Assembly (NCBI RefSeq): GCF_012349115.1
Contig: NZ_PQIG01000133.1
Location: 124,001-188,000, forward strand
Direction of reading: 5' to 3'
DNA: 64,000 nt
Origin: Rhizobium ruizarguesonis
Lineage (GTDB): Bacteria > Pseudomonadota > Alphaproteobacteria > Rhizobiales > Rhizobiaceae
Part shown: positions 55,041 to 63,628 of the stretch, piece by piece
How positions within the stretch are numbered: position 1 is the first letter of the stretch
Layout: every line of letters begins with the position of its first letter
Translations under genes and position numbers: made by a program
Notes under the pieces: model-generated
What the model saw: the letters and a program-made list of their open reading frames with translations, nothing else
Database searches by the model: none
Told to the model about the DNA's origin: nothing

Positions 55041-56144
55041 GTGATCTCTAACATTTCTCGACTTCTGTCGCTTTCTACTGCGATGATCGTGGCTTCGACC
55101 GCGATTGCCGCCGCCGAGCCGAGCGCTGAACTTATTGCCGCCGCCAAGAAGGAAGGCACCCTGACGACGATCGCTCTTCCGCACGACTGGTGCGGCTACG
55201 GCGAAGTCATCGCCGGCTTCAAGGCCAAGTATGGCCTCGAGGTCAACGAGCTCAACCCGGATGCGGGTTCGGGCGACGAAGTCGAAGCCATCAAGGCCAA
55301 CAAGGGCAACACCGGCCCGCAGGCTCCTGACGTCATCGACGTCGGCCTCTCTTTCGGCCCGTCCGCAAAGAAAGACGGCCTGATCCAGCCTTACAAGGTC
55401 TCCACCTGGGACTCCATCCCGGATACCGCCAAGGATGCCGAAGGCTACTGGTACGGCGACTATTACGGCGTTCTCTCGTTCCTCGTGAACAAGGATCTCG
55501 TCAAGGAATCGCCGGCCGACTGGGCCGACCTGAAGAAGAGCGACTACGCAAACACCGTCGCCCTCGCAGGCGATCCGCGTACCGCCAACCAGGCCGTCCA
55601 GGGCGTCTATGCGGCCGGTCTTTCCGCATCCGGCGGTGACGCTGCCAAGGCCGGCGAAGAAGGTTTGAAATTCTTCGCCGAATTGAACAAGAACGGCAAT
55701 TTCGTGCCGGTCGTCGGCAAGGCGGCTCCGTTCGCCCAGGGCTCCACGCCGATCATCGTTGCCTGGGATTACAACGCCCTCTCCTGGGGCGAAAGCCTGA
55801 AAGGCAATCCTCCGTTTGAGGTCGTCGTTCCGAAGACCGGCGTCGTTGCCGGCGTCTACGTCCAGGCTATCTCCGCCTTCGCTCCGCACCCGAACGCTGC
55901 GAAGCTCTGGATGGAATACCTCTATTCCGACGAAGGTCAGCTCGGCTGGCTGAAGGGCTATTGCCACCCGATCCGCTTCAACGATCTTGCCAAGAACAAC
56001 AAGATCCCGAAGGAACTGCTCGACAAGCTGCCGCCGGCTGCAGCCTATGAAAAGGCTGTTTTCCCGACACTCGAAGAGCAGTCCGCTGGCAAGGAAGCCA
56101 TCACCAAGAACTGGGATTCCGTTGTCGGCGCCGCCGTCAAGTAA
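55041..56144 (+). CDS. ABC transporter solute-binding protein (polyamine/iron/phosphonate type)
   Basis: A 367-residue periplasmic protein with signal peptide (about 1-25, ending AIAAAEP). ELIAAAKKEGTLTTIALPHDWCGYGEVIAGFKAKYG is the N-lobe pattern of the spermidine/Fe(III)-type SBPs, and GDYYGVLSFLVNKDLV and IIVAWDYNALSWGES follow. The ligand is not determinable. The GTG start has GAAGGAGAACAAC. It is separated from the permease genes by a 10-bp-stem hairpin that can raise the SBP:permease ratio. Confidence 0.92.
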   Translation: MISNISRLLSLSTAMIVASTAIAAAEPSAELIAAAKKEGTLTTIALPHDWCGYGEVIAGFKAKYGLEVNELNPDAGSGDEVEAIKANKGNTGPQAPDVIDVGLSFGPSAKKDGLIQPYKVSTWDSIPDTAKDAEGYWYGDYYGVLSFLVNKDLVKESPADWADLKKSDYANTVALAGDPRTANQAVQGVYAAGLSASGGDAAKAGEEGLKFFAELNKNGNFVPVVGKAAPFAQGSTPIIVAWDYNALSWGESLKGNPPFEVVVPKTGVVAGVYVQAISAFAPHPNAAKLWMEYLYSDEGQLGWLKGYCHPIRFNDLAKNNKIPKELLDKLPPAAAYEKAVFPTLEEQSAGKEAITKNWDSVVGAAVK

Positions 56145-56156
56145 CCTCTGATCCTG

Positions 56157-56184
56157 CCTCCCCGCCGCAAGGCGGGGAGGTTTT
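56157..56184 (+). terminator. Intra-operon hairpin/attenuator after the SBP gene
   Basis: CCTCCCCGCC-GCAA-GGCGGGGAGG is a perfect 10-bp stem with a GNRA tetraloop, followed by TTTTCTC. It lies 13 nt past the SBP stop, before the permease genes of the same operon, so it should act as a partial terminator or 3'-end stabiliser. Confidence 0.85.
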
Positions 56185-56215
56185 CTCACTCCGACGCCCC
56201 AGGATGAGCTTTTCC

Positions 56216-57109
56216 ATGAGCACCGTTTCAACGCCTATGGTGCGCAGTGCCCCCTTGATCAACAGAGATCGCGTGATCGACTGGCTGGGCATTGCACCCT
56301 TCATCATTTTCTCCCTGCTGTTCCTGATCATCCCCACGCTTTATCTTGTGGCGGGCGCATTCCTGACGCCCGAGGGCGATTTGACGCTGAAGAATATCGG
56401 TGATCTCTTTACCCCATCCATCATGAGCGCCTACTCGATCAGTATCCGTGTGTCGGTGGCGTCAGCTCTGGGCGGTGCGCTGATCGGCTTCTTCCTCGCC
56501 TGGGCCGTCGTGCTCGGCGGCCTGCCCGCCTCCATCCGTTCGACGCTGCTGACCTTCTCCGGCGTCGCCTCGAATTTCGCCGGCGTGCCGCTTGCCTTTG
56601 CCTTTCTCGCAACGCTCGGCCGCACCGGGCTTGTGACGATTTTCCTGCGCGAATGGTTCGGCTTCAATCTCTACGGCACCGGCTTTAATCTGTTGTCCTT
56701 CTTCGGCCTCACCATCACCTACATGTATTTCCAGATCCCGCTGATGGTGCTGATCCTGACGCCGGCCCTCGACGGCATGAAGAAGGAATGGCGCGAAGCC
56801 TCGCAGATCCTCGGCGCCACCAACCGCCAATACTGGACGATGGTCGCGCTGCCGATCCTTTGGCCGAGCCTGCTAGGCACGACGCTGTTGCTCTTCGCCA
56901 ACGCTTTCGGCGCCATCGCCACCGCTTTCGCGCTGACCGGCAGCTCGCTGAACATCGTGCCGATCCTGCTCTATGCACAGATCCGCGGCGACGTTCTGCA
57001 CAATGCCAATCTCGGTTACGCCATTGCGCTTGGCATGATCGTCATCACCGGCGTCTCCAACGTCCTTTACCTCATGCTGCGCATGCGCGCCGAACGGTGG
57101 CAGAAATGA
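56216..57109 (+). CDS. ABC transporter permease subunit 1 (PotB-like)
   Basis: Inner-membrane permease with about six helices and the cytoplasmic EAA motif (EWREASQILGATNRQYWTMVALPILWPSLLG) that docks the ATPase. About 297 residues from the ATG at 56216, which has AGGA upstream; an ATG four codons earlier is possible. It follows the attenuator hairpin and overlaps the second permease by 4 nt (ATGA). Confidence 0.92.
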   Translation: MSTVSTPMVRSAPLINRDRVIDWLGIAPFIIFSLLFLIIPTLYLVAGAFLTPEGDLTLKNIGDLFTPSIMSAYSISIRVSVASALGGALIGFFLAWAVVLGGLPASIRSTLLTFSGVASNFAGVPLAFAFLATLGRTGLVTIFLREWFGFNLYGTGFNLLSFFGLTITYMYFQIPLMVLILTPALDGMKKEWREASQILGATNRQYWTMVALPILWPSLLGTTLLLFANAFGAIATAFALTGSSLNIVPILLYAQIRGDVLHNANLGYAIALGMIVITGVSNVLYLMLRMRAERWQK

Positions 57110-57894
57110 AAGCTCAACGTCTCGGAGCCTGGATCGCCGTCATTCTGGGTGCATCCTATTTCGTCATTCCGTTGATCGGAACAATCGAGTTTTCGTTGCG
57201 CATGCGCCGCGGCGAATACAGCCTCGATGCCTACGAGTCGGTCTTCTCCGACATTCAGTTCCGTGAGACCTTCGGCTATTCCATGCTGATGGCGTTGTTC
57301 ACCATCGTCTTCGGCATGCTGCTCGTCGTGCCGACGGCCTATTGGGTGCGCCTGCGCCTGCCGCAGATGCGTCCAGTCGTGGAATTCATCACGCTGCTGC
57401 CGCTCGTCATTCCGGCGATCGTCATCGTCTTCGGTTACCTCAGGATGTATAATTCATCCTCTTACCTACCGCTGACGGGTTCGACGACCGGCACCAACAT
57501 CCTGCTGGTCTTCTCCTATATCACCCTGTCCCTGCCCTATATGTACCGCGCCGTCGATACCGCCATGCGCGCCATCGACGTCCGCACGCTGACGGAAGCG
57601 GCCGAAAGCCTCGGCGCCCGATGGACGACCATCATGTTCAAGTGCATTTTCCCGAATGTCATGAGCGGCGTGCTCTCAGGCGCTTTCATCACGCTCGCGA
57701 TCGTCATGGGCGAATTCACCTTTGCCGCACTTTTGAACCGTCCGGCCTTCGGTCCCTACCTGCAGCTGGTCGGCGCCAACAAGGCCTATGAGCCTTCGGC
57801 GCTCGCCGTCATCGCCTTCTCGATCACCTGGCTCAGCATGGGCCTGCTCAATCTCGTTTCCCGCTTCGGCAAAGCCGCCCCGGCAAAGGCTTAA
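57106..57894 (+). CDS. ABC transporter permease subunit 2 (PotC-like)
   Basis: A 262-residue inner-membrane permease with about six helices and the EAA loop LTEAAESLGARWTTIMFKCIFPNVMSGVLSGAF. The first permease and this one form the heterodimeric channel. Start by ATGA coupling to the previous gene; the ATPase gene follows after 12 nt. Confidence 0.93.
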   Translation: MKAQRLGAWIAVILGASYFVIPLIGTIEFSLRMRRGEYSLDAYESVFSDIQFRETFGYSMLMALFTIVFGMLLVVPTAYWVRLRLPQMRPVVEFITLLPLVIPAIVIVFGYLRMYNSSSYLPLTGSTTGTNILLVFSYITLSLPYMYRAVDTAMRAIDVRTLTEAAESLGARWTTIMFKCIFPNVMSGVLSGAFITLAIVMGEFTFAALLNRPAFGPYLQLVGANKAYEPSALAVIAFSITWLSMGLLNLVSRFGKAAPAKA

Positions 57895-57906
57895 GGTATC
57901 TGGCTC

Positions 57907-58968
57907 ATGTCTTTTCTCACGCTGACCAACATTCAGAAATCCTTCGGCCCGGTTCAGGTCGTCAAGAACTTCAACATGACGATCGAAAAGGGTGAGTTCG
58001 TCTCCTTCCTCGGACCGTCGGGCTGCGGCAAGACGACCGTTCTGCGGATGATCGCCGGCTTCGAGACGCCGAGCGGCGGCACGCTGACCATCAACGGCAA
58101 GGACCAAAGCTCGCTGAAGCCGAACCAGCGCAATATCGGCATGGTGTTCCAGGCCTACGCGCTGTTCCCCAACATGACGGTGCACGACAATGTCGCCTTC
58201 GGTCTCAAGGTCGCCGGCGCCCCGAAGCCCGAAATCGACGCCCGCGTCAAGGAAATGCTTGGCCTGATCAAGCTCGATCACCTGGCCGACCGCTTCCCCT
58301 ATCAGATGTCGGGCGGCCAGCAGCAGCGTGTTGCCCTTGCCCGCGCGCTCGCCGTCAAGCCGCAAGTGCTGCTGCTCGACGAGCCGCTCTCCGCACTCGA
58401 CGCCAAGATCCGCGTGTCGTTGCGCGAGGAAATCCGCCAGATCCAGCAGCAACTCGGCATCACCACGGTCTTCGTCACCCATGATCAGGAAGAGGCCCTG
58501 TCGATCTCCGACCGCATCGTCGTCATGAACGCCGGCAAGGCCGACCAGATCGGTTCGCCCTTCGAGATCTACAATACACCGGCGACGCGCTTCGTCGCCT
58601 CCTTCGTCGGCACGCTGAACCTCATCGAGGCCAAGGTCGTCGATCCCGATACCAACCGCATCCAGATCGGCGATCAGGGCATAACGCTGAAGCAGTCGGT
58701 CGCCGCCCACAAGGCCGGCGAAACCATTTCGCTGGCGCTGCGTCCGGAAGCCGGCTCGCTCTCCGACAGTGTCAAGAGCGACACGGCACTGACCGGTCAG
58801 GTCGTTTCGGCCCACTTCCTGGGGTCGGTCATCCGCACCCGCATGAATGTCGGAGGCAACGTCATCTCCTTCGACATGTTCAACAGCCCGGGCACCACCC
58901 CGCCGCAGGCCGGCGAAACGGTAACCCTGCGCTTCATGGCAGCCGACCTGCTCATCATCCGCGACTGA
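57907..58968 (+). CDS. ABC transporter ATP-binding protein (PotA-like, TOBE domain)
   Basis: A 353-residue ATPase: Walker A GPSGCGKTT near residue 37, signature MSGGQQQRVALARAL, Walker B LLLDEPLSALD, switch His in FVTHDQEEAL, then a C-terminal TOBE domain (from about residue 270: TISLALRPEAGSL). Matches polyamine/iron-type importer ATPases. Last gene of the SBP-permease-permease-ATPase operon, with a terminator 23 nt after the stop. Confidence 0.95.
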   Translation: MSFLTLTNIQKSFGPVQVVKNFNMTIEKGEFVSFLGPSGCGKTTVLRMIAGFETPSGGTLTINGKDQSSLKPNQRNIGMVFQAYALFPNMTVHDNVAFGLKVAGAPKPEIDARVKEMLGLIKLDHLADRFPYQMSGGQQQRVALARALAVKPQVLLLDEPLSALDAKIRVSLREEIRQIQQQLGITTVFVTHDQEEALSISDRIVVMNAGKADQIGSPFEIYNTPATRFVASFVGTLNLIEAKVVDPDTNRIQIGDQGITLKQSVAAHKAGETISLALRPEAGSLSDSVKSDTALTGQVVSAHFLGSVIRTRMNVGGNVISFDMFNSPGTTPPQAGETVTLRFMAADLLIIRD

Positions 58969-58991
58969 TTTCGCCAATACTGCTGAGACAT

Positions 58992-59017
58992 AAGGCGCCG
59001 CGAAACGGTGCCTTTTT
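58992..59017 (+). terminator. Terminator of the polyamine-type ABC operon
   Basis: AAGGCGCC and GGTGCCTT (one G-T pair) form a stem around 7 nt, followed by TTTC. It lies 23 nt after the ATPase stop. Confidence 0.75.
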
Positions 59018-59163
59018 CATTTCAGCTCGTCCGAGCCGTCAGCAATCGTGATGCAGTCATCACCAAAAAGCACTTGAACTCCCCCAGCTCGATGCCAGAA
59101 GTTGAGCAAACCAAATCAGCCGGGCAGCCTTCCGCCCAACATCTTACCTGATGGGATATTTCA

Positions 59164-59469
59164 ATGATTACCTGCCACCTGCGTTATGTGATCGATCCGT
59201 ACAAGCTTGCCGAATTTGAGGAATATGCTCGGCTCTGGATTCCGATCGTCAACAGGATGGGTGGCACCCATCACGGTTATTTCCTGCCGTCCGAAGGCGC
59301 CAACAATATTGCCGTTGCCTTGTTTTCCTTCCCGAGCCTTGCCGCCTACGAGGACTATCGCACACGCATGGCAAACGATCCGGAATGTCAGGCCGCTTTC
59401 GAACTCGACAAACGTAACCGCAGCATCGTCAGCTATGAACGCAGCTTCATGCGGCCCGTGCTCGGCTGA
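59164..59469 (+). CDS. NIPSNAP family protein
   Basis: A 101-residue ferredoxin-like alpha/beta barrel of the NIPSNAP family. ITCHLRYVIDPYKLAEFEEYARLWIPIVNRMGGTHHGYFLPSEG is the domain core, and YEDYRTRMANDPECQAAF follows. Bacterial members often sit in catabolic or transport operons; biochemical role unknown. It starts 146 nt beyond the ABC operon's terminator, so it has its own promoter or receives readthrough. A very strong terminator follows. Confidence 0.88.
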   Translation: MITCHLRYVIDPYKLAEFEEYARLWIPIVNRMGGTHHGYFLPSEGANNIAVALFSFPSLAAYEDYRTRMANDPECQAAFELDKRNRSIVSYERSFMRPVLG

Positions 59470-59489
59470 TCGAACCGCGAGCGGCGGGA

Positions 59490-59532
59490 AACGAAAAAGC
59501 CCCGCCAGGCTGGCTGGCGGGGCTTTTTCGTT
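59490..59532. terminator. Strong bidirectional terminator between NIPSNAP and the sugar ABC operon
   Basis: AACGAAAAAGCCCCGCCAG and CTGGCGGGGCTTTTTCGTT form a perfect 19-bp stem around GCTGG, with A/T tracts on both sides. It ends both the NIPSNAP transcript and the minus-strand sugar operon. Confidence 0.92.
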
Positions 59533-59543
59533 CTGTCATGCGC

Positions 59544-60545
59544 TTAGCGGATCGCTTGGTCGTCTACATCGAAGCGGTGGACATGCGTCTGGTCCGGGGT
59601 CGCATAGACGATCTCGTCCGGCTCATACTGGTGCTCGCCGAAAAGACGCGCGGTCAGCAGGCCGCACTGGTCGGATTCCAGATAGATGATCGTGTCGGCG
59701 CCGAGATGCTCGACATGCACGACCTTCGCAGCCCAAGTCCCCTGCTCGCGCGACAGCGTCATATGTTCGGGACGCACGCCGATGGTCTTGGCGCTATGAT
59801 CGCCGACCTTCTCGGCCGCGATGAAATTCATCTGCGGCGAGCCGATGAAGCCGGCAACGAAAACATTGGCCGGTCGTTTGTAGAGTTCCATCGGCGAACC
59901 GATCTGCTCGATTGCCCCTGCATTCAAGACAACGATCTTGTCGGCAAGTGTCATTGCCTCGACCTGGTCGTGGGTGACATAGATCATCGTCGCCTTCAGA
60001 CTGCGGTGCAGCCGGGCAATTTCAAGGCGGGTCTGGACGCGCAGCGCCGCATCGAGGTTCGACAGCGGTTCGTCGAACAGGAAGAGTTCCGGTTCGCGCA
60101 CGATGGCACGGCCGATGGCGACACGCTGGCGCTGGCCGCCGGAGAGCTCGGCCGGCCGCCGCGCCAGGTAGGGTTCCAGCGAAAGCATGCCGGATGCCTT
60201 GCTGACACGATTGTCGATCTCGTCCTTGGCGGTGCCGGCCTGCTTGAGACCGAGCCCCATATTATCCTTGACCGTCAGATGCGGGTAGAGCGCGTAGGAC
60301 TGGAACACCATGGCGATGCCGCGCTTGGCCGGCGGCGTCAGCGTCTCGTCGCGGCCATTGATGACGACGGCGCCCGACGTGACGTCTTCGAGGCCTGCAA
60401 TGCTGCGCAGCAGCGTCGATTTCCCACAGCCCGACGGCCCGACGAAGATGACGAATTCGCCGTCCTTGACCTCGAGGTCGATGCCTTTCAGCACCTCATG
60501 CGTGCCATAGGTCTTGCGGATGGATTTGAGTTGAAGCGATCCCAC
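59544..60545 (-). CDS. ABC sugar transporter ATP-binding protein (UgpC/MsmK/MalK type)
   Basis: A 333-residue CUT1-family ATPase: Walker [10 protein letters not shown], signature [15 protein letters not shown], Walker [14 protein letters not shown], switch His in [10 protein letters not shown], and a C-terminal regulatory/TOBE part ([14 protein letters not shown]). The GTG start has AAGGAAAGACCC. It is the last gene of the operon (SBP-permease-permease-dehydrogenase-ATPase) and energises the two permeases. Confidence 0.95.
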   Translation of the reverse strand: MGSLQLKSIRKTYGTHEVLKGIDLEVKDGEFVIFVGPSGCGKSTLLRSIAGLEDVTSGAVVINGRDETLTPPAKRGIAMVFQSYALYPHLTVKDNMGLGLKQAGTAKDEIDNRVSKASGMLSLEPYLARRPAELSGGQRQRVAIGRAIVREPELFLFDEPLSNLDAALRVQTRLEIARLHRSLKATMIYVTHDQVEAMTLADKIVVLNAGAIEQIGSPMELYKRPANVFVAGFIGSPQMNFIAAEKVGDHSAKTIGVRPEHMTLSREQGTWAAKVVHVEHLGADTIIYLESDQCGLLTARLFGEHQYEPDEIVYATPDQTHVHRFDVDDQAIR

Positions 60546-60555
60546 GGGTCTTTCC

Positions 60556-61620
60556 TTATATTCTGACCGGCTGGCCGGTACGCACGCTCTCGTCGGCGGC
60601 AAGGCAGATGCGCAGCGACGCCACCGCATCCGCCATATGGCGGTCGAGGTCCAGATCCTCGCGGATCGCCCTCAGCATGAAGGCCTGTTCCAGGTCGCAG
60701 AGCGCCTGATGGCCGGGTTCGCCTTCCATCGTCATGTCCTGGTCGGGCCGGATGAACTTGCCGTCCGGGCCGGTCTCGGCCGTGTGCAGACGGATCACCG
60801 AGGTCTTGGTGTGCGTGTCGATATCGTCGGACTTGGCGTTCGGATCCATGACGATCGACACCGCGCCTTTTGGCGACATCACATCTTTCACGAAGAAGGC
60901 CGTTTCCGAGATCATCGGACCCCAGCCGGCCTCGTACCAGCCGACGGAACCATCCTCGAACAGCACCTGCAAGTGACCGTAATTATACATGTCGGCGGCG
61001 ATCTCTTCCGACATGCGCAGCCCCATGCCGCGCACCTCGACAGCCCTCGCGTCGGTGATCTGGCACATGACGTCGACATAATGCACACCGCAATCGACGA
61101 TCGGCGAGGTGGTACGCATCAGCGACTTGTGCGTCGCCCAGGTCGGGCCGCTGGACTGCTGGTTGAGGTTCATGCGGAAGACGTAAGGCGGGCCGAGCTT
61201 GCGTGCCTCCTCGATCAGTTTCATCCAGGAAGGATGATGGCGAAGGATGTAGCCGATCACCAGCTTGCGCCCGGCCTTCCCAGCCGCCGCGACGACGCGC
61301 TCGGCATCGGCGACGGTGGTTGCCAGCGGCTTTTCAACGAAGACATCACAGCCCGCCTCGAAGGCGGCGACCGCATAATCGGCATGGCTGTCGGAATAGG
61401 TGTTGATCGAGCAGAGGTCCGGCTTCAGCTCGGCGAGCGCCGTCGTGAAGTCGGGATGGATCGTATAGCCCTGCAGCTCGGGCTCCAATTGTGGCCTCGA
61501 GCGGTTGACGAGACCGACGATCTCAAAACCCGGATTGTTGTGATAGGCGAGCGCGTGGCTGCGGCCCATATTGCCGAGGCCGGCAACGAGGACACGGATC
61601 GGCTTTTCGGATTGGCTCAC
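60556..61620 (-). CDS. Gfo/Idh/MocA family oxidoreductase
   Basis: A 354-residue NAD(P)-dependent sugar dehydrogenase. The N-terminal Rossmann [12 protein letters not shown] is at about residues 13-24, and [15 protein letters not shown] contains the conserved EKP motif with catalytic Lys. [11 protein letters not shown] carries the second conserved block. It probably oxidises the carbohydrate brought in by the adjacent ABC transporter (inositol-, glucoside- or amino-sugar-like). The GTG start overlaps the permease stop by 4 nt with GGAGCTGTCAA upstream. Confidence 0.92.
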   Translation of the reverse strand: MSQSEKPIRVLVAGLGNMGRSHALAYHNNPGFEIVGLVNRSRPQLEPELQGYTIHPDFTTALAELKPDLCSINTYSDSHADYAVAAFEAGCDVFVEKPLATTVADAERVVAAAGKAGRKLVIGYILRHHPSWMKLIEEARKLGPPYVFRMNLNQQSSGPTWATHKSLMRTTSPIVDCGVHYVDVMCQITDARAVEVRGMGLRMSEEIAADMYNYGHLQVLFEDGSVGWYEAGWGPMISETAFFVKDVMSPKGAVSIVMDPNAKSDDIDTHTKTSVIRLHTAETGPDGKFIRPDQDMTMEGEPGHQALCDLEQAFMLRAIREDLDLDRHMADAVASLRICLAADESVRTGQPVRI

Positions 61621-62456
61621 TTGACAGCTCCTGACGTGATGCCGCGGATCAGCTGCCGCGAGAAGATGACGTAGAGGACGAGGATCGGCAGGATCGCCAG
61701 CGACAGCGCCGCCAGCACCGCGTTCCAATTGGTGACGAACTGACCGATGAAGATCTGCGAGCCGAGCGTCACCGTCTTGGTGGCCTCGGAGGGCGCCAGG
61801 ATGAGCGGGAACCAGAGATCGTTCCAGATCGGGATCATCGTGAAGACCGCGACCGTCGCCATGGCCGGGCGCACCAGCGGCAGCACCAGGCGGAAGAAGA
61901 TCGCATATTCGGAAAGCCCGTCGATGCGCCCGGCATTCTTCAGATCGTCCGAAACCGTGCGCATGAATTCCGACAGGATGAAGATCGCCAGCGGTATGCC
62001 CTGCGCGGTATAGACAAGAACCAGCGCCGTCAGCGTATTGACGAGGCCGGCCGCCACCATGCCCTGCAGGATCGCCACCGTGCCGAGACGGATCGGGATC
62101 ATGATGCCGATCGCCATGTAGAGACCAAGCAGCATATTGCCGCGGAAGCGGTACTCCGAGAGCGCGAAGGCCGCCATTGCGCCGAAGAGCAGCACCAGCA
62201 GGATCGAGACGATCGTGACGATGAAGCTGTTCTGGAAATAGGTGGCGAAATCGCCCTGCCCGAGCACCGTCTGATAGCCGACCAGACTGAAGGTCGATGG
62301 CGTCGGGATCATCAGCGGCTCGCGGAAGATCGAGGCACGATCCTTGAACGAGTTGACGATGGTCAGAAACACCGGAAACAGCGCGACCAGCGTATAGGCG
62401 CTCAGCGCCAGATGCACTAGGCCGGTGCGGATGGGAGATGTGCGTGCCTTGGACAT
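61617..62456 (-). CDS. CUT1 ABC sugar permease, MalG-like
   Basis: A 279-residue inner-membrane permease with six helices. The ATPase-docking EAA loop is ELKNAGRIDG-type, here DDLKNAGRIDGLSEYAIFFRLVLPLVRPA. The C terminus [12 protein letters not shown] is typical of MalG/LacG family permeases. The ATG has GAGGAGCGC. It follows the MalF-like gene by 9 nt and is coupled to the dehydrogenase downstream. Confidence 0.95.
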   Translation of the reverse strand: MSKARTSPIRTGLVHLALSAYTLVALFPVFLTIVNSFKDRASIFREPLMIPTPSTFSLVGYQTVLGQGDFATYFQNSFIVTIVSILLVLLFGAMAAFALSEYRFRGNMLLGLYMAIGIMIPIRLGTVAILQGMVAAGLVNTLTALVLVYTAQGIPLAIFILSEFMRTVSDDLKNAGRIDGLSEYAIFFRLVLPLVRPAMATVAVFTMIPIWNDLWFPLILAPSEATKTVTLGSQIFIGQFVTNWNAVLAALSLAILPILVLYVIFSRQLIRGITSGAVK

Positions 62457-62465
62457 GCGCGCTCC

Positions 62466-63413
62466 TCAGAATTGGTAGCGACGCATGCGCCGCTGGATGA
62501 CGAACAGATAAAGCGAGACGCCGGCGAGGATGATGAGGAACATCACTGTGGCAATCGTCGCGCCCATCGAGCGGTCGCCGAGCTGAAGCTGGAAACCGAA
62601 GAAGGTGCGGTAGAGCAGCGTGCCGAGAATGTCGGTCGACATGTCAGGTCCGGCAAGCGCCCCCTGCACGGTATAGATCAGGTCGAAGGCATTGAAATTG
62701 CCGACGAAGGTCAGGATCGAGATGATGCCGATCGCCGGCAGGATGAGCGGCAGCTTGATTTTCCAGAATTGGGCCCAGCCGGTGATGCCGTCGCATTCGG
62801 CCGCCTCGATCACCTCTTCGGGGATGCTGAGCAGTGCGGCATAGATCAGCATCATCGGAATGCCGATATATTGCCAGTTCGAGATCAGCGACACCGCAAT
62901 CAGCGCCGAACCGGACTTGCCGAGCCAGGGCGCGAACAAGAATTTCAACCCGATGAGATCCAGCATCCAGGGCGCCACGCCCCAGATCGGCGAAAGGATG
63001 AGCTTCCAGATGAAGCCGACAATGACGAAGGAGAGCAGAGTCGGCAGGAACATCGCCGTGCGATAGAAGGCGACGCCGCGCAGCTTCGGCACCGAAAGCA
63101 GGGCGGCAAGCGCCACCCCGATCGGGTTCTGCACGCACATGTGGATGGCAAAGAAGATCAGGTTATTGACAAGGGCATTCCAGAAATCGCGCGCCCAGCG
63201 CGCATCGCCGAACAGCACCTTGAAATTCGCCAGTCCGACGAAGGCCGGCTGCCCGTCGACCGTATTGTAGAGCGACAGCCGAAGAGTTTCGATGAGCGGC
63301 AGCACCATGACCGCCGAATAGACGATCAGGGCCGGCAGCATGAAGACGAAAATGTGCCAGCGCACCGCGCGCTTGATCGGGACAATATCAGCCGCGTTGT
63401 CTGTTTCGCTCAT
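62466..63413 (-). CDS. CUT1 ABC sugar permease, MalF-like
   Basis: A 315-residue inner-membrane permease of the MalF/UgpA type with six helices. The EAA loop reads EEVIEAAECDGITGWAQFWKIKLPLILPAI. The N-terminal extension is short compared with E. coli MalF. Its ribosome site is weak (AGGCAAAAGCC). An intergenic repeat of 215 nt separates it from the solute-binding gene, the first gene of the operon. Confidence 0.95.
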   Translation of the reverse strand: MSETDNAADIVPIKRAVRWHIFVFMLPALIVYSAVMVLPLIETLRLSLYNTVDGQPAFVGLANFKVLFGDARWARDFWNALVNNLIFFAIHMCVQNPIGVALAALLSVPKLRGVAFYRTAMFLPTLLSFVIVGFIWKLILSPIWGVAPWMLDLIGLKFLFAPWLGKSGSALIAVSLISNWQYIGIPMMLIYAALLSIPEEVIEAAECDGITGWAQFWKIKLPLILPAIGIISILTFVGNFNAFDLIYTVQGALAGPDMSTDILGTLLYRTFFGFQLQLGDRSMGATIATVMFLIILAGVSLYLFVIQRRMRRYQF

Positions 63414-63467
63414 GGCTTTTGCCTGTTCTTGTCGACTGGCTGCAAGGGCAGCACAGGTGGAAAACGT

Positions 63468-63615
63468 TGCGCCTCACCCTAACTCTCTGCCACCTGGGAG
63501 GAGAGGGAACACGCCCTGTTGAGATGCTATCGGGCTGGGAGGTCGCTGCGAGTCTCCTTCTCCCCGCGAGCGGGGAGAAGGTGGCCGGCAGGCCGGATGA
63601 GGGGCTGCAAACGCC
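63468..63615. repeat. Rhizobial intergenic mosaic element (RIME-like) between SBP and permease genes
   Basis: Two parts: GCGCCTCACCCTAACTCTCTGCC (63468-63490; shared in inverted form with 49766-49815) and a hairpin CCTTCTCCCCG-CGAG-CGGGGAGAAGG (63556-63581) followed by TGGCCGGCAGGCCGGATGAGG. The hairpin plus flanking words match the well-known RIME repeats of Rhizobium by recollection. It lies inside the operon. Confidence 0.75.
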
Positions 63616-63628
63616 GCCCCGGATCACA

